NCBI GenBank assembly: GCA_963971285.1
Contig: OZ020248.1
Location: 5,332,001 to 5,396,000, forward strand
Origin: Astropecten irregularis
Lineage: Eukaryota; Echinodermata; Asteroidea; Paxillosida; Astropectinidae
DNA: 64,000 bases
Reading direction: 5' to 3'
Shown here: positions 12,301-20,330 of the stretch, one piece after another
How positions within the stretch are numbered: the stretch's first letter is position 1
How the letters are laid out: each line of letters opens with the position of its first letter
Notes under the pieces: generated by a model
The model's database searches: none
What the model saw: the letters and a program-made list of their open reading frames with translations, nothing else
Told to the model about the DNA's origin: nothing
Position numbers and translations under genes: made by a program

Positions 12301-15300
12301 CTGCACGTAAGGCTGCGGTGAGCCATGACAGCTTCACTGTTGTAGTTAATCATCTCTTTTGATGAATTTAATGCTTGTGTCTTGTGTTGTATGCATTTGA
12401 TGTACCAGTACATCTGAAAAGACACAAACCATGTGAATTTGTAAAAGCAAGCAAGCTTTTTAATTGCTTGGAGAAGTGTCTCAGTGACATTTCGATTTCG
12501 ATCCTCGCAGGATTTTTCTCAAAGGGTATTTAAAGTGTTTAATAGACCCTCCTAACTCCAAGCATATTTTAGGTCAAAATGTTGGTTGATGAGCAGTTTG
12601 CAGCAGTTAAATACTTAAAAACTTTGTAATTATTGGTTTTTATTTTATGAATGAGGTCTGAAAAATAATTTGATGCTGTAAAATTTAAACCACATGCACT
12701 GGTCCATAATCGGGTTCACATTTTCTCGTATTCTTCTCTTCCTCCACAGCTGTGCTTTGCTATCAGCATGCTGGGCAAGCCCAAGATAGTATTCCTGGAT
12801 GAGCCCTCCACTGGTATGGATCCTAGCTCCAAAAGATTCATCTGGTAAATAATTACATTCAAAAGACTCCCTCTTGGAGGGAATGGAATATTCATGAGAA
12901 GAAGCAAAGTGTTTGGCGGAAAGGAAGTGATGATTGGGCTGCACACACACGCAGTGGAGGCCATTCTTAAAATTGTGATCTTCTTCAGCTTGACAAAGCA
13001 TAGCAGTGAGCAGCCAAAACATCGCTACCATTCACTGAGCCAACGTCGTGGGACATGAAACACTTTGATTTCTTACCATCTTCCTTGAAGGACAACCTCT
13101 TTTTGTATTATTAATGGTTTTATGAGGAATCCCAAGTTGTTTCACTTGTTTTTTCAAATCAAACATTTTTAATAGTTCCAATAACATATAGGCTCTCTGA
13201 TCTTGAACTGCGCCACCCTGGCCACTCAACATAGTATGGCCAGCCTGCGTTACACGAACATCACACTCTCAGCTCGGGTACGAGTTGACGTGCATCGCTC
13301 TGTAGCAGACAGTGAAAATGCACGTTTGAGAAGCGGACACAGACATGCCTAGTTTTCAAACGCGGAGGTCTGCAGGTCTATTCTAAACGCATTGTATTGG
13401 AATCCTTTTTTAATCATCAAATAATCACAAAGGGAAACTGACTGAAGTTAAAGTCATTGAAAAGTGAGCAAAGAAAAATTGACTGGAGTGGGATTCAAAC
13501 CAGCGACCCCCTGAACGGGATCCTTTTTTTATTGATAACCTTGCTTTGTCCTATACTTATAGCATATACGTGACTCATGTTACAGGAACACCATCATCAC
13601 TAGCTTCAGTGACAAAAAAGGAGCCATCTTATCTACTCATTCCATGGAGGAGGCTGATGCTGTGTGCTCTCGTGTAGGCATCATGGTGGCTGGCAAGATG
13701 ATGTGAGTCCATTCACATGGTGTGAAATTCTTCGCTAAATGATTAAGTGCCGAAAGTCTTGCTTATAGATTCCATGTTATTGATTTCATGCGTAGTAGTG
13801 CCCATAAGCACAAAAATAGGCTGCAATGGATTCCATGAAATTGGCCCCCGTTTTGGTTTTCTAAACTCAGAATTATACCAATTTTCCTGAGTTTGATAAT
13901 TAATTACCTTAAAATGCAACGAAATCTGTATCTATAGGGTTATTTTTTTCAGTGAGAAACTCACATTCTGTTAATTCTGTAAAAGTAGGGTTTGGGTTGT
14001 CATGACAATGCTCTTGCATTCTTCTCTCTTTGTTTGTGTGGTCAGGTGTTTGGGTACCACTCAACATCTTAAGGGTAAGTATGGATGTGGCTACAGCTTG
14101 GAGGTCAAGTTGAACCCCGGCCAGGCCTACTATTCAATGGACCACACCTTAAGCAAGGCCACACAGCTACTGGCTGACCTGCTACTCAATCTGGACAACA
14201 TGATCCGGGAGCATTTCCCCGGGGCCGAGGTCATAGAAAGCTTCGGGGAGCGGGTCACGTACAGGGTGCCCAGCGAAGAGGTGAAGTCCCTATCTAGCAT
14301 CTTTGCTGCTTTGGAGGAAGGTAAGTTGGTTGGGTAGAGCCTCAATGCTGTAAGTCTAAAGGGCTTTTAATTTCACACTGTCCAAGATCTTGGGGTTTGG
14401 AACTGGATTGAACCCCAAGATTTTATGATTGAGAGAATGCAGCCTTGCTGCATCAATTTATTTTTGCACATGCCTTCCCTGCAACAACTGCCCTACCCGA
14501 GATTTTTTCAACCCTTGGTCAACCCCGAGCTACATGTAGGACGGCCTAGCCGGATCAAAATCAACCCTGTTGGAAACTAACGTGTAGATGGCGCAAGCTT
14601 CAGACAAATCACGCACAAACCGCCATTCGTCGAGAATTGTTTTTCCTAATATTTTTGTCAAGAAGCAGAAATAGTGTTCTGTATGACTTTCATTGTCGAG
14701 TCATAGTTTTTCTTGGACAATAATCCTTCTTTGAAGTACGTTATACTAAGATTAAACAATTCTGCCAGCTTTTTGTCTTAAAACCTACACAACTTAATGC
14801 TTTGTTTTCATCGGCTCTAAAGTCGGCGAGTTGGAAATGACGTCACTCCGCGCTGATCTATATAGATGTCTCTGCCATTGTGATCTTGGGATTATTGGAT
14901 CAGTGGATGGGCTTTAGTTTAAGTCTTGTTGTGTCCTGTCTGTTCTGTTTCAGGTAAAGAAAAGCTCTTTATAGAGGAATATAGCTTCAGCCAGGCTACT
15001 CTTGAACAGGTAAGACCCAGAAAACCAATCAATGGTAGCTCTAATCTCCCTCATATGTAGACATTTTGTCTGTCATGGAGCAATGGTCATTATTAGGGCA
15101 AAACAAAAATTTGTTGTGTTGCTCTCAGCGACCGACTGTAAAATGCCAAAACTTTGGGTCAGGATTTTTTTTTTTTTCTCCGAGTCCTAAAGTATAAAAA
15201 CTCACCATTTTTGACAGAAAATGTAAGATTTAGCAGTAAAAAAAAGCGTGTCTCCTCAAAACGACCTAAGACCGTTGATTTATAAGCCCTGGTGACCATA

Positions 15301-15975
15301 CATCCTGTACTTATTCTTAAATGTTTGAAAGTCGACCCAAAAAAAAAAATAAATAAAAAATTGACCGACAGACCGACCCAAAATTTTTATTTTTCCACTT
15401 GAGGGCAACACAACAATTTTTTTTCTGCCTTACGTACCGCTATTCTGTTTTCCAGATGTGCCTATGCTTCCTACTACAGGGACAAAATGTATTCTCCACC
15501 TTATTTAATAAGAAATTTAGACCAGAGCATATATACGCCGTGCTACTTCCGTGCCAAACTTAAATCAAATGAGTGCAGCAATAGCACGGCAGTTGCACTA
15601 AACACCGAGCTTTATTGAAAGTGTCGCGCCACTGCCGTACCGAATACCGATAGCGCGGCAGACCCTGTCAAGCCAAAGAGCTTGCCATGCCGTATGCCAT
15701 GCCAAACCTGAAAATGTCAAATTACATGTATATGAGTTTGGCACGGTAGTAGCACGGCGAATTGCTAGCCTAGTTTGGCCATAGGCAGATATCTTCCTGC
15801 CTAAATAATTTTTTTTGCCAAGACTGTGGCGTTTGAAGTGATTTATTTTTTCATCTCTTTCGTTTTTGTTTGAAACTCATCCCAGGTGTTTCTTAAGTTT
15901 GCAAAGATGCAGCCCAATGATGGCAATGTTGAAGTGCCTCCGTCAACACCAAGTCACGTTGTGTCGCAGTCTTAG
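163..15975 (+). CDS. ABCA5: ABCA5-like ABC transporter, C-terminal half (18 exons, 5' end outside window)
   Basis: Exons: 163-351, 1549-1694, 2353-2557, 3459-3586, 4436-4702, 5835-6131, 6540-6710, 7211-7306, 8074-8165, 8817-8934, 9122-9331, 10406-10578, 12084-12159, 12750-12844, 13586-13702, 14046-14320, 14954-15009, 15886-15975 (stop TAG). Every junction has GT/AG ends and matching phase, giving about 930 residues, a little over half of a usual ABCA5. In order they encode the end of NBD1, TM7, a large extracellular loop with three N-glycosylation motifs, TM8-12, an acidic linker, and NBD2 with Walker A (GPNGAGKTT), Q-loop (GYCPQHD), signature (LSGGTKRK), Walker B ([13 protein letters not shown]) and H-loop ([10 protein letters not shown]). 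The family moves lipids or sterols across membranes; ABCA5 itself is mainly endosomal/lysosomal in mammals. Assignment to the ABCA5 branch rests on the NBD2 text ([34 protein letters not shown]); another ABCA5/6/8/9/10-clade name is possible. Confidence 0.88.
456..775 (+). mobile_element. tRNA-derived SINE
   Basis: The head has tRNA-like promoter text (AGCACTCGCCTCTCACCAA and box B GGTTCGATCCC at about 492). A body rich in CTCCGGTTTTCCTCCCTCC follows, ending in a TTATTATTATT tail at about 765. No intact tRNA cloverleaf, so it is not a functional tRNA gene. Confidence 0.65.
779..1200 (-). mobile_element. Decayed LINE fragment (C-terminal end of ORF2)
   Basis: The minus strand reads, with several stops, [40 protein letters not shown] and [13 protein letters not shown]. 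The pattern RDTG-x(3-5)-EL-x-x-x-M-x-DR-x-x-W is typical of the distal end of non-LTR reverse transcriptase ORFs. In-frame stops show it is dead. Confidence 0.6.
1262..1492. mobile_element. GGAGCC-ended MITE, copy 1
   Basis: Ends are short runs of a GGCTCA/GGAGCC hexamer in inverted orientation (GGCTTAGGCTCAGGCTCAGG on the left, CGGAGCCTGAGCCTCCG on the right). The interior reads GCTGAAGCTGAAACTCTG and CAAAAGCCTCTATTTTGATA, shared with copies at 3826, 22262, 25310 and 27945. Confidence 0.7.
1549..1694 (+). CDS. ABCA5: ABCA5-like exon: cytosolic lead-in to TMD2
   Basis: Encodes a linker ending [16 protein letters not shown], the basic cytosolic segment that precedes the first helix of TMD2 in ABCA proteins. 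Acceptor AG is at 1547-1548 and donor GT at 1695. Entry phase completes the codon left by the previous exon; the exon ends in phase 0. Confidence 0.85.
1803..1950. mobile_element. Hairpin MITE, complete
   Basis: A ~148-bp near-perfect inverted repeat. The left arm starts GGCCGATTTCACTAACACTT; the right arm ends AAGCGTTAGTGAAATCGGCC; the centre contains CCATCGCTAAA and TTTAGCGATGG. A truncated relative is at 1-68. Intronic in the ABCA5-like gene. Confidence 0.75.
2089..2280. mobile_element. tRNA-like SINE, head-to-head duplicate
   Basis: On the minus strand, GGCTGGATAGCTCAGTTGG (box A) and GGTTCGAATCC (box B) mark a tRNA-derived head, followed by CAATTTTTCTTTGCCCACC. A second partial head in the + direction follows (GGTTGGAATCCCGCTC at about 2250), so the locus is palindromic. 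Confidence 0.65.
2353..2557 (+). CDS. ABCA5: ABCA5-like exon: TM7 and start of extracellular loop
   Basis: Begins [20 protein letters not shown], a clear membrane helix (TM7). It continues into the large loop and contains NLT, a candidate N-glycosylation site. Acceptor CAG ends at 2352; donor GGTAAGT follows 2557 (phase 1). A TIR transposon starts only about 35 bp into the following intron. Confidence 0.85.
2592..3020. mobile_element. TIR element with 9-bp target duplication
   Basis: About 30-bp terminal inverted repeats containing TATAGCGCTACGCGCAAGAT. Flanking direct repeats GTCAAAACC lie at 2583-2591 and 3021-3029. Length ~430 bp with no coding capacity. A 9-bp duplication is typical of Mutator-like elements. 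It sits about 35 bp into the intron after the TM7 exon. Confidence 0.75.
3058..3413. mobile_element. TTAA-type MITE (ATCATACTTTGG family), diverged copy
   Basis: Shares with other copies a TIR near ATACTTTGGTTTTTGTCAAAG, GATTCATGGGCAAAAATATC, CAGTCATCTGTGAA and TTTCTACCATCACCATCTTC. Its right end lies only 45 bp upstream of the exon at 3459. Confidence 0.7.
3459..3586 (+). CDS. ABCA5: ABCA5-like exon: extracellular loop
   Basis: Encodes [20 protein letters not shown] followed by [21 protein letters not shown], loop sequence of TMD2. Acceptor TGCAG ends at 3458 and donor GTGAGT begins at 3587. The frame stays open for 64 codons past this donor. I still end the exon here because the donor is strong and phase 0 matches the next exon. 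Confidence 0.75.
3826..4050. mobile_element. GGAGCC-ended MITE, copy 2
   Basis: Starts GGCCTTTCTCAAAGCTCGGC with GGCTCCGGCTCAGGC, and ends CTGAGCCTTGAGAAAGGCC. The interior CAAAAGCTTCTACTTTGATG matches the family. Confidence 0.7.
4055..4390. mobile_element. TIR element (GGGCGCC-containing ends)
   Basis: The left arm contains GGCGCCCTCTTTTGATTATT and the right arm AATCAAAAGAGGGCGCC, with ATAATCCGAGCACACGG and ATTCGGATTACTGTAC further out. About 335 bp, ending about 45 bp before the exon at 4436. Confidence 0.65.
4436..4702 (+). CDS. ABCA5: ABCA5-like exon: loop end and TM8
   Basis: Encodes [20 protein letters not shown] (two N-glycosylation motifs, NGT and NAT) and then the helix [18 protein letters not shown], followed by the cytosolic HVVKERE. 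Acceptor TTTCAG ends at 4435 and donor GTAAGT begins at 4703. Both ends are phase 0. Confidence 0.88.
4836..4860. repeat. (ATTTC)n microsatellite
   Basis: About five uninterrupted copies of ATTTC in the intron after 4702. Confidence 0.85.
5161..5612 (-). repeat. Tandem array of tRNA-like SINE heads
   Basis: Four successive ~118-bp units, each on the minus strand with TTGGTAAGAGTGC (box A end) and GGTTCGAATCCCGCTC (box B) joined by CAATTTTTCTTTG; the last is truncated. The first unit keeps the SINE 3' body (GGGAAACTGACTGG). See findings. Confidence 0.7.
5628..5805. mobile_element. TTAA-type MITE fragment, reverse orientation
   Basis: Contains TTTTTCACTGTTTTCTCAAA, TTTCACAGATGACTG and TGCCCATGAATCTGTATTTC, the reverse complement of the family interior. 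It ends with ATATTACCTTTAA about 30 bp before the exon at 5835. Confidence 0.65.
5835..6131 (+). CDS. ABCA5: ABCA5-like exon: TM9-TM11
   Basis: Starts [20 protein letters not shown], the coupling segment typical of ABCA TMD2. Strongly hydrophobic helices follow ([45 protein letters not shown]). Acceptor ACAG ends at 5834 and donor GTGAGT begins at 6132; both ends are phase 0. Confidence 0.88.
6168..6515. mobile_element. TTAA-type MITE, nearly complete
   Basis: Left end TTTAAAGGTACTATCATATT. The interior has TTCACAGATTTACCTATAAC, CACTGTTTTCTCAAA and CATGAATCTGCATTTCTTTG; the right end is GAAGTTACCTTCAA. It occupies most of the intron between exons 5835-6131 and 6540-6710. Confidence 0.7.
6540..6710 (+). 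CDS. ABCA5: ABCA5-like exon: TM11 and re-entrant segment
   Basis: Encodes [19 protein letters not shown] and later [20 protein letters not shown], the aromatic/proline segment seen near the end of ABCA membrane domains. Acceptor GTAG ends at 6539 and donor GTAGAG begins at 6711; 57 whole codons. Confidence 0.85.
7211..7306 (+). CDS. ABCA5: ABCA5-like exon: loop before TM12
   Basis: Encodes [20 protein letters not shown], then the first part of TM12 (AILPTILI). Acceptor TTACAG ends at 7210 and donor GTGAGT begins at 7307; 32 whole codons. Confidence 0.83.
8074..8165 (+). CDS. ABCA5: ABCA5-like exon: TM12
   Basis: Encodes [20 protein letters not shown], completing the last membrane helix, then [10 protein letters not shown]. 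Acceptor TATAG ends at 8073 and donor GTCAGT begins at 8166 (phase 2). The correct frame is not the longest one here. Confidence 0.78.
8207..8594. mobile_element. Second TTAA-flanked MITE family
   Basis: Left TIR TTAAAGGGATTGCATACGTT and right TIR AACGTATGCAATGCCTTTAA, both at TTAA. An internal hairpin GAGAAGCGTTACGGCC/TAACGCTTCTC is at about 8391-8418. The outer TTAA suggests piggyBac-type insertion. It starts about 40 bp after the exon ending at 8165. Confidence 0.72.
8817..8934 (+). CDS. ABCA5: ABCA5-like exon: acidic linker to NBD2
   Basis: Encodes [20 protein letters not shown] and [20 protein letters not shown], the charged linker between TM12 and NBD2; a DED-V-x-x-ER motif is usual here in ABCA proteins. 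The first base completes the serine codon from the previous exon. Donor GTGGGT follows 8934. Confidence 0.82.
9122..9331 (+). CDS. ABCA5: ABCA5-like exon: NBD2 Walker A
   Basis: Encodes AVSGLRREF, then five consecutive cysteines from five TGC codons, then [20 protein letters not shown] and the Walker A loop [10 protein letters not shown], which binds ATP phosphate. Acceptor CACAG ends at 9121 and donor GTTTGT begins at 9332; 70 whole codons. Confidence 0.92.
10060..10203. mobile_element. Diverged element end shared with 56508-56650
   Basis: Contains ACCCCTAATAAGACATAGAA, CCCAAAATATTGGGTCG, repeated CTAGCCCCCCAAAATA, and ends TCTAGAACCGCGCCTGG. The reverse complement of the same text occurs at 56508-56650, so this is a dispersed repeat. 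Confidence 0.55.
10406..10578 (+). CDS. ABCA5: ABCA5-like exon: NBD2 Q-loop
   Basis: Encodes [20 protein letters not shown] and [20 protein letters not shown]. The glutamine of GYCPQHD is the Q-loop residue that senses nucleotide and couples to the membrane domain. Donor GTGAGT starts at 10579, and a hAT-type element begins only about 20 bp later. Confidence 0.92.
10599..11398. mobile_element. hAT-type element filled with a GAGTC satellite
   Basis: Perfect 8-bp target duplication CCATAAAG at 10591-10598 and 11399-11406. TIRs start CAGAGTTGTAA and end TTACAACTCTG. The interior arms at 10625-10800 and 11210-11385 are arrays of GAGTC/GACTC in opposite orientation, enclosing ~400 bp of unique DNA without coding capacity. 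Confidence 0.85.
12084..12159 (+). CDS. ABCA5: ABCA5-like exon: ABC signature
   Basis: Encodes [20 protein letters not shown] and [13 protein letters not shown] is the ABC signature (C-loop) in its ABCA form. The first base completes a histidine codon (CA|C). Acceptor AAAG ends at 12083 and donor GTATGG begins at 12160. Confidence 0.92.
12750..12844 (+). CDS. ABCA5: ABCA5-like exon: NBD2 Walker B and D-loop
   Basis: Encodes [20 protein letters not shown] followed by [14 protein letters not shown] holds the Walker B aspartate and catalytic glutamate; the D-loop follows. It ends in phase 2 (TG|G, tryptophan). Acceptor CACAG ends at 12749. Confidence 0.93.
13428..13520 (-). mobile_element. tRNA-like SINE fragment
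   Basis: Matches the 3' body (AGGGAAACTGACTGAAG, AAGTCATTGAAAAGTGAGCA) and part of box B (GGGATTCAAACCAGCG) of the family at 2089 and 5161. Box A is missing. Confidence 0.6.
13586..13702 (+). CDS. ABCA5: ABCA5-like exon: NBD2 H-loop
   Basis: Encodes [20 protein letters not shown] and [18 protein letters not shown]. The histidine of [10 protein letters not shown] is the H-loop switch residue. Acceptor TACAG ends at 13585 and donor GTGAGT begins at 13703 (phase 2). Confidence 0.93.
14046..14320 (+). CDS. ABCA5: ABCA5-like exon: C-terminal regulatory subdomain
   Basis: Encodes [20 protein letters not shown] and a ~70-residue alpha/beta segment ([37 protein letters not shown]), the ABCA C-terminal domain after NBD2. 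Acceptor TCAG ends at 14045 and donor GTAAGT begins at 14321. Confidence 0.9.
14954..15009 (+). CDS. ABCA5: ABCA5-like exon: [12 protein letters not shown] motif
   Basis: Short exon coding [18 protein letters not shown], the conserved ABCA motif equivalent to the NBD1 motif at 163-351 and very close to that of vertebrate ABCA5. Acceptor TTTCAG ends at 14953 and donor GTAAGA begins at 15010. Confidence 0.9.
15094..15432. mobile_element. TIR element in ABCA5-like intron
   Basis: The left arm GGGCAAAACAAAAATTTGTT and GTTGCTCTCAGCGACCGAC are mirrored by GACCGACCC and GAGGGCAACACAACAATTTT on the right. About 340 bp, non-coding. Confidence 0.6.
15527..15763. mobile_element. Inverted-repeat element with GCACGG motifs
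   Basis: The left arm reads ATACGCCGTGCTACTTCCGT then GCCAAACT; the right arm reads AGTTTGGCACGGTAGTAGCA then CGGCG. About 237 bp, non-coding. Confidence 0.6.
15886..15975 (+). CDS. ABCA5: ABCA5-like last coding exon
   Basis: Encodes [20 protein letters not shown] and TPSHVVSQS, then TAG. VFLKF completes the VFxxF motif after LEQ. The tail is shorter than in the vertebrate protein. Confidence 0.88.
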   Translation: MFLKFAKMQPNDGNVEVPPSTPSHVVSQS

Positions 15976-16111
15976 GTAGGGTTGTTATCCAGCTTGCATA
16001 GTGAGCTATATAAACATGTTTATATTCATCGATGGAGATCGCCTTGAGAAGGCATCATGAAATCTTTAACCATCTTCCAGTGCATGACCAACTCTTTCCT
16101 AAATTGCATTT

Positions 16112-16490
16112 TTAAGGTAGTATCATACTTTGGTTTTTATCAAAGAAATACACTGCAGATTCATGGGCAAAAATATCAAGACAGATAACAGTCATCTGTG
16201 AAAATTTCAGTCCCGTACTGTGCCCGGCACTTTTAGAGAAAACAGTTAAGAACGATCACAGTGTTTCCTAATTCTTTTCTCTTTTATTTTTTATCTTAAA
16301 AAAGATAAAAAATAATTGTGGTCACTGGTTTCACTCTTTTCTGGATAAATACAGCATTCCAGGCAGAAACATTGTAACGGTATGTTTCTACTATCACCAT
16401 CTTTATTCTATATACCCTGTAAGTTATAGGTAAATCTGTGAAGATTTCTGTTTCGGTATGCTACCAAAGTATGATACTACCTTTAAAAGT
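16112..16490. mobile_element. TTAA-type MITE, complete copy
   Basis: Flanked by TTAA on the left and TTTAA on the right. TIRs are AAGGTAGTATCATACTTTGG and CCAAAGTATGATACTACCTT, a perfect 20-bp match. The interior has the family marks CATGGGCAAAAATATCAAG and CTACTATCACCATC. This copy best defines the family. Confidence 0.82.
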
Positions 16491-17146
16491 TAAATTTCCA
16501 TTTTTTTCTGTTATTTTAACTGTATATTTGGTAAAACCATGGAGGTATATACAAATTTTATGAAATAAATCAGATTGATAAAATCAACGAATGTATAAAA
16601 TCAATTGAAATGTCTTAGAAACTATTGTTAAGTATGGATATATGCTGAAATCGCCTTGAAAAGGTGTCATGAAATATTGTTACAGTTCTAGACTACTGAA
16701 ATAAGATTTGCAATTTTTCCCGTGATTATACTATATTTTTATTAAAAACGTGATTTTTATGAATGAAATTGGATGCATTTTCTGACTGCAATTAGTTGAT
16801 TGTACAACTGTTTTAGAAATTTGGGGATACTCTTAAAAGTGTGAAAGTAATTTAACGGCTATATTTTCACACAGACCAGTATTTAATCTGGTATTTTTGC
16901 CATGCTGTACCCGTAAGGTAACGTTGTAGTAATTTCTTTGTGTGTATTTTATTAACTGAAATTGACTTGTTGCCATGGTTTTTCGTAGAGACGATAGTTA
17001 TATTCACTTATATTTATCAATGTTGAATGCTCAGTGCCTATAACTGTAAGTTTTGTTGAGAAGAAAACTGTTTTGGCCTAGGTGGTCCATATTTTAACCT
17101 ACTTTTATACTCAGTTAAGTATCAGTGGATCCATTCAAATCAGGGG

Positions 17147-17396
17147 CCTATCTCATAGAGCTGCTTAAGCACCAAAATTTGCTTAAGCACCAACAACCTT
17201 GGCCTTAATAAAAAAAAATCGGTATGCCAGACAAAACTCCATGTGAATGTTATGATCAGCAAACAATGGCGGAAAACAAGTCAAAAGCAGTAAACATCAA
17301 ATGAACATTTGGTTAATAATCATGTTTGTTCAAGGAAGACTTTTCATGCTTAAGCAAATGTTGTGCTTAAGCAGTTCTATGAAATTGACCCCATGG
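17147..17396. mobile_element. GCTTAAGCACC hairpin MITE, copy 1
   Basis: Left end TCATAGAGCTGCTTAAGCAC and right end GCTTAAGCAGTTCTATGAAA; centre with CAGCAAACAATGGC. Related copies at 23575 and 24884. Confidence 0.7.
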
Positions 17397-18114
17397 TATG
17401 GAAGTGGTTATAAAGCAGTTAGCCATGATATTTGCCCATGTGTGTAATATTATGAACATCGTGCTTTATTACCTTCAATAATCATCGAGTCAGAACAAAA
17501 TGCTTTTTCCCTGAGAGAAGTGCGCCCGGATTGCAGTTTATTATTGTTGCCACATTATAGGGGTGCTTTGCCATAATTAGGAAACGGTGTTGACATATAC
17601 TGGTACATGCATGCCCTTTTAATAGAACTAGGAAATTTTCTTACGCAAACTTACGCAACATTTGTACGTGGCGTAATTTACGCAATGTTTCATGAAATCT
17701 GCTGCTGTGCTTTACCAAGCGAGCTATCCAGCCCTATACATTTGCAGTGTCCCTTTGGTCAATTATGTATTTATTTGATTGGTGTTAATCGGGTATTTTA
17801 TAGTGTGTAATATTAATAAATTAATAATGGCATTATTATATTTGTAATGGTCATATAAATACAAATGTTAATCATTGAAATGTTATTATGTTAATAATTG
17901 TAATATTCATGGAAATTAGGGCAAGCCTATTTTGCAATTGTATATTAATTGGCAATATTATACTATTGGTTTATTTGATATTTGCACGGTAGAATGCAGT
18001 TAGGATATCATCCATCAAATGAATGTTCATCTCGGTGAGACCATGGAGTAAGGAAGAGTATTCTATATGGTGAGACCATGAAGGATTTCTCCTTCCTTCA
18101 TGGTGAGACAAAAG

Positions 18115-18692
18115 TTCTTTTCACACGACACTCAAAATAAAAAACTCTCAACCTTTGAGAAATTCTCTCATGGTTGCGAAAACTTACAACAAAGTGTAAT
18201 CGTGTGAAAGGACACCAATGCTTGAGAGTAACCGATGTCCCTGGTGAATCCTTGAGAGATTTTGACGGTGGTCCAGACCCATGAGAGAATTTCTCAATGG
18301 TTAAAGGTTTTATCATACTTTGGTTTTTATAAAAGAAATACAGATTCATGATCAAAAATACCAAGACAGATACAGTAATAGTCATCTGTGAAAATTTCAG
18401 TCCCATACGGTGCCCACTTTTTGAGAAAACAGTGAAAAACGGCCACAGTATTTGTCTTTTCTCTTTTATTTTTGATATTTTAAAAGAGCAAAAAGATTTT
18501 CGGCCGTTGTTTTACTAATTAATTTCTGGATAAATACACCATATCAGGCGGAAACATTTTAACGGTATGTTTCTACCACCACAATCTTCATACCCTGTAA
18601 GTTATAAGTTAATCTGTGCACATTTCTGTTTTGGTCTCTTACCAAAGTATGATACTACCTTCAAGGTTTTTTTTAACTTTGTGTGAAAAGGC
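18115..18692. mobile_element. CACACGAC-ended TIR element interrupted by a TTAA-type MITE
   Basis: Left end CTTTTCACACGACACTC with AACTCTCAACCTTTGAGA; right end AACTTTGTGTGAAAAGGCC. A TTAA-type MITE (18303-18662) is inserted at GGTTAAAGG within it. A related uninterrupted element is at 39258-39755. Confidence 0.68.
18303..18662. mobile_element. TTAA-type MITE nested in older element
   Basis: TIRs TTTTATCATACTTTGG and CCAAAGTATGATACTACCTT, with family interior (TCATCTGTGAAAATTTCAG, CACCACAATCTTC). Its position inside another element shows it came second. Confidence 0.75.
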
Positions 18693-20132
18693 CTCAAGTG
18701 CTGGTGTTGCCACCGCCCTGTCCGTATGTCTCTTCCTTCTTCCATGGTCTTATATTGTTAATTTGACTTGCTAAGTATTTCTTACCTTAAAGGTGTTTGT
18801 TTTTATTCAGGAAGATGATGATTACAGCCAAATTTCCAACATGCTTTTTCTTTCCAGTTTATTTGTGTTAAGTTGGTGCTAAAATGGTCACAATATAATT
18901 ATGTATTGTCAATCATAATTGTATCTTGGATTTTATTTGTACCAATGGAGAAAAGAGGAATTTATATTTGGACCAAAATTGAAAACTACAGGTATATTAA
19001 AAAACTGTTTCCGTTTTAGCTTTACTGTTTTTAATCTGTTTTCGACGTCAGCCATATCGAATTGTGTAATAGAGTTTTTCTAATTGTTTTTGTTTGCTCA
19101 TATTATTGAGTTAAATCGTGACTAATATCCAAGGCGCTTATTAATATATCGAGTAAAAAGTTGCTGCTCACTATTTCTGCAAAGTTACTGAATGACTAAC
19201 TTATTTTGCTTTGTTTATCTATTTTGTTGTTGTTTTCAAGAGACAATGGAACCCGGAAATCTCGCCTTTGTAAAAAGACAAAAACAACGATCTTTCTTTG
19301 TCTGTTGAAATAGGGCTACAGAATTGTTTCATTCGATTGTCATTGTTTTTGCGAGTTCTACCTCAAACGATGTACGTGCATTGCATTGTAATTGAGAACT
19401 AAACTTTGTTTTCATATGCTTGAATTAAAATTAATTTCGTATTTATTTATACTGTACAGTTTTCATCGAATAAGTATTCTGTCGTTTTAAACTATTATCA
19501 ACACACGTCATAGCTCAGAGGTTCACTGGTATTTCGGGGGTCAGTGTAACGAGAAAGAAGGTTAAATTCCATCACTTTAGCCAACAACGTGTGACCAATC
19601 AGTTTGGCCAAAGGGTCACTCTAAATGACTTCCATACACACAAATGACTTCATAAAAATGATTCTTTATTCCACAATCAGAAAATCTTAATGAGAAATAT
19701 ACACATGATCTTCTTTTTGTTTACATTTACTGCCAAACACCACGACTGGTAGCACACATATACAAGATGGGAGTGATGAAGAGAAGATCAATAAAAATTC
19801 ATTTTAAATTAAAATTTGGTCATCACATTCTATCACCTGTTTTATTTCAAAAATGCATTTTTCTAAAATTACTTGAGGACCAAGACTTGACTTGAAAAAA
19901 TGTCCTCAACATAAAAACTCAATATTAAGCGGTTTTATGAAAACAATTCATAAAAATATGATGTGCCACAATATAAAAGCTACTTTAATTTTTGTGTCAC
20001 CAATTCTTTCAACTTAAAGAGAATATTCACTGCACTTTGAGAGAAATGTCAAAATAAATACAAATCAATTGGACCTGAAATATAAGACATTGGACTACAT
20101 AGGGATGCCTGCATCACCCTTGAATGAATCAG

Positions 20133-20326
20133 AATTGCAGAGACACCATGTATAACACTCTTTTTGGAAGATGTGTGGTCCTGAGGAGGACCGATGAGAG
20201 CGCTCTCCCTCCTGATGACGCACACTAGTCGAAACTTCAAGAATTTAACCTCATCGGTCCTTTTCAGGACCACAAACCTTCCAAAAAGAGTATCATACAT
20301 GTACAATTGTACATGGTGTCTCTGCA
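20133..20326. mobile_element. Hairpin MITE (GCAGAGACACCATG ends)
   Basis: Left arm TTGCAGAGACACCATGTA with ACACTCTTTTTGGAAG; right arm CTTCCAAAAAGAGTAT with ACATGGTGTCTCTGCAA. About 195 bp with strong fold-back potential. Confidence 0.72.
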
Positions 20327-20330
20327 AGTC

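Larger units (their letters stand above)
15976..19660. other. 3' flank of the ABCA5-like gene, no further gene seen
   Basis: AT-rich DNA holding MITEs at 16112, 17147 and 18115. Possible polyadenylation signals AATAAA occur at 16564 and 17815; which one is used cannot be told. A minus-strand AATAAA (TTTATT at 19675-19680) could end a long DUS1L 3' UTR. No coding exon was recognised on either strand. Confidence 0.4.
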
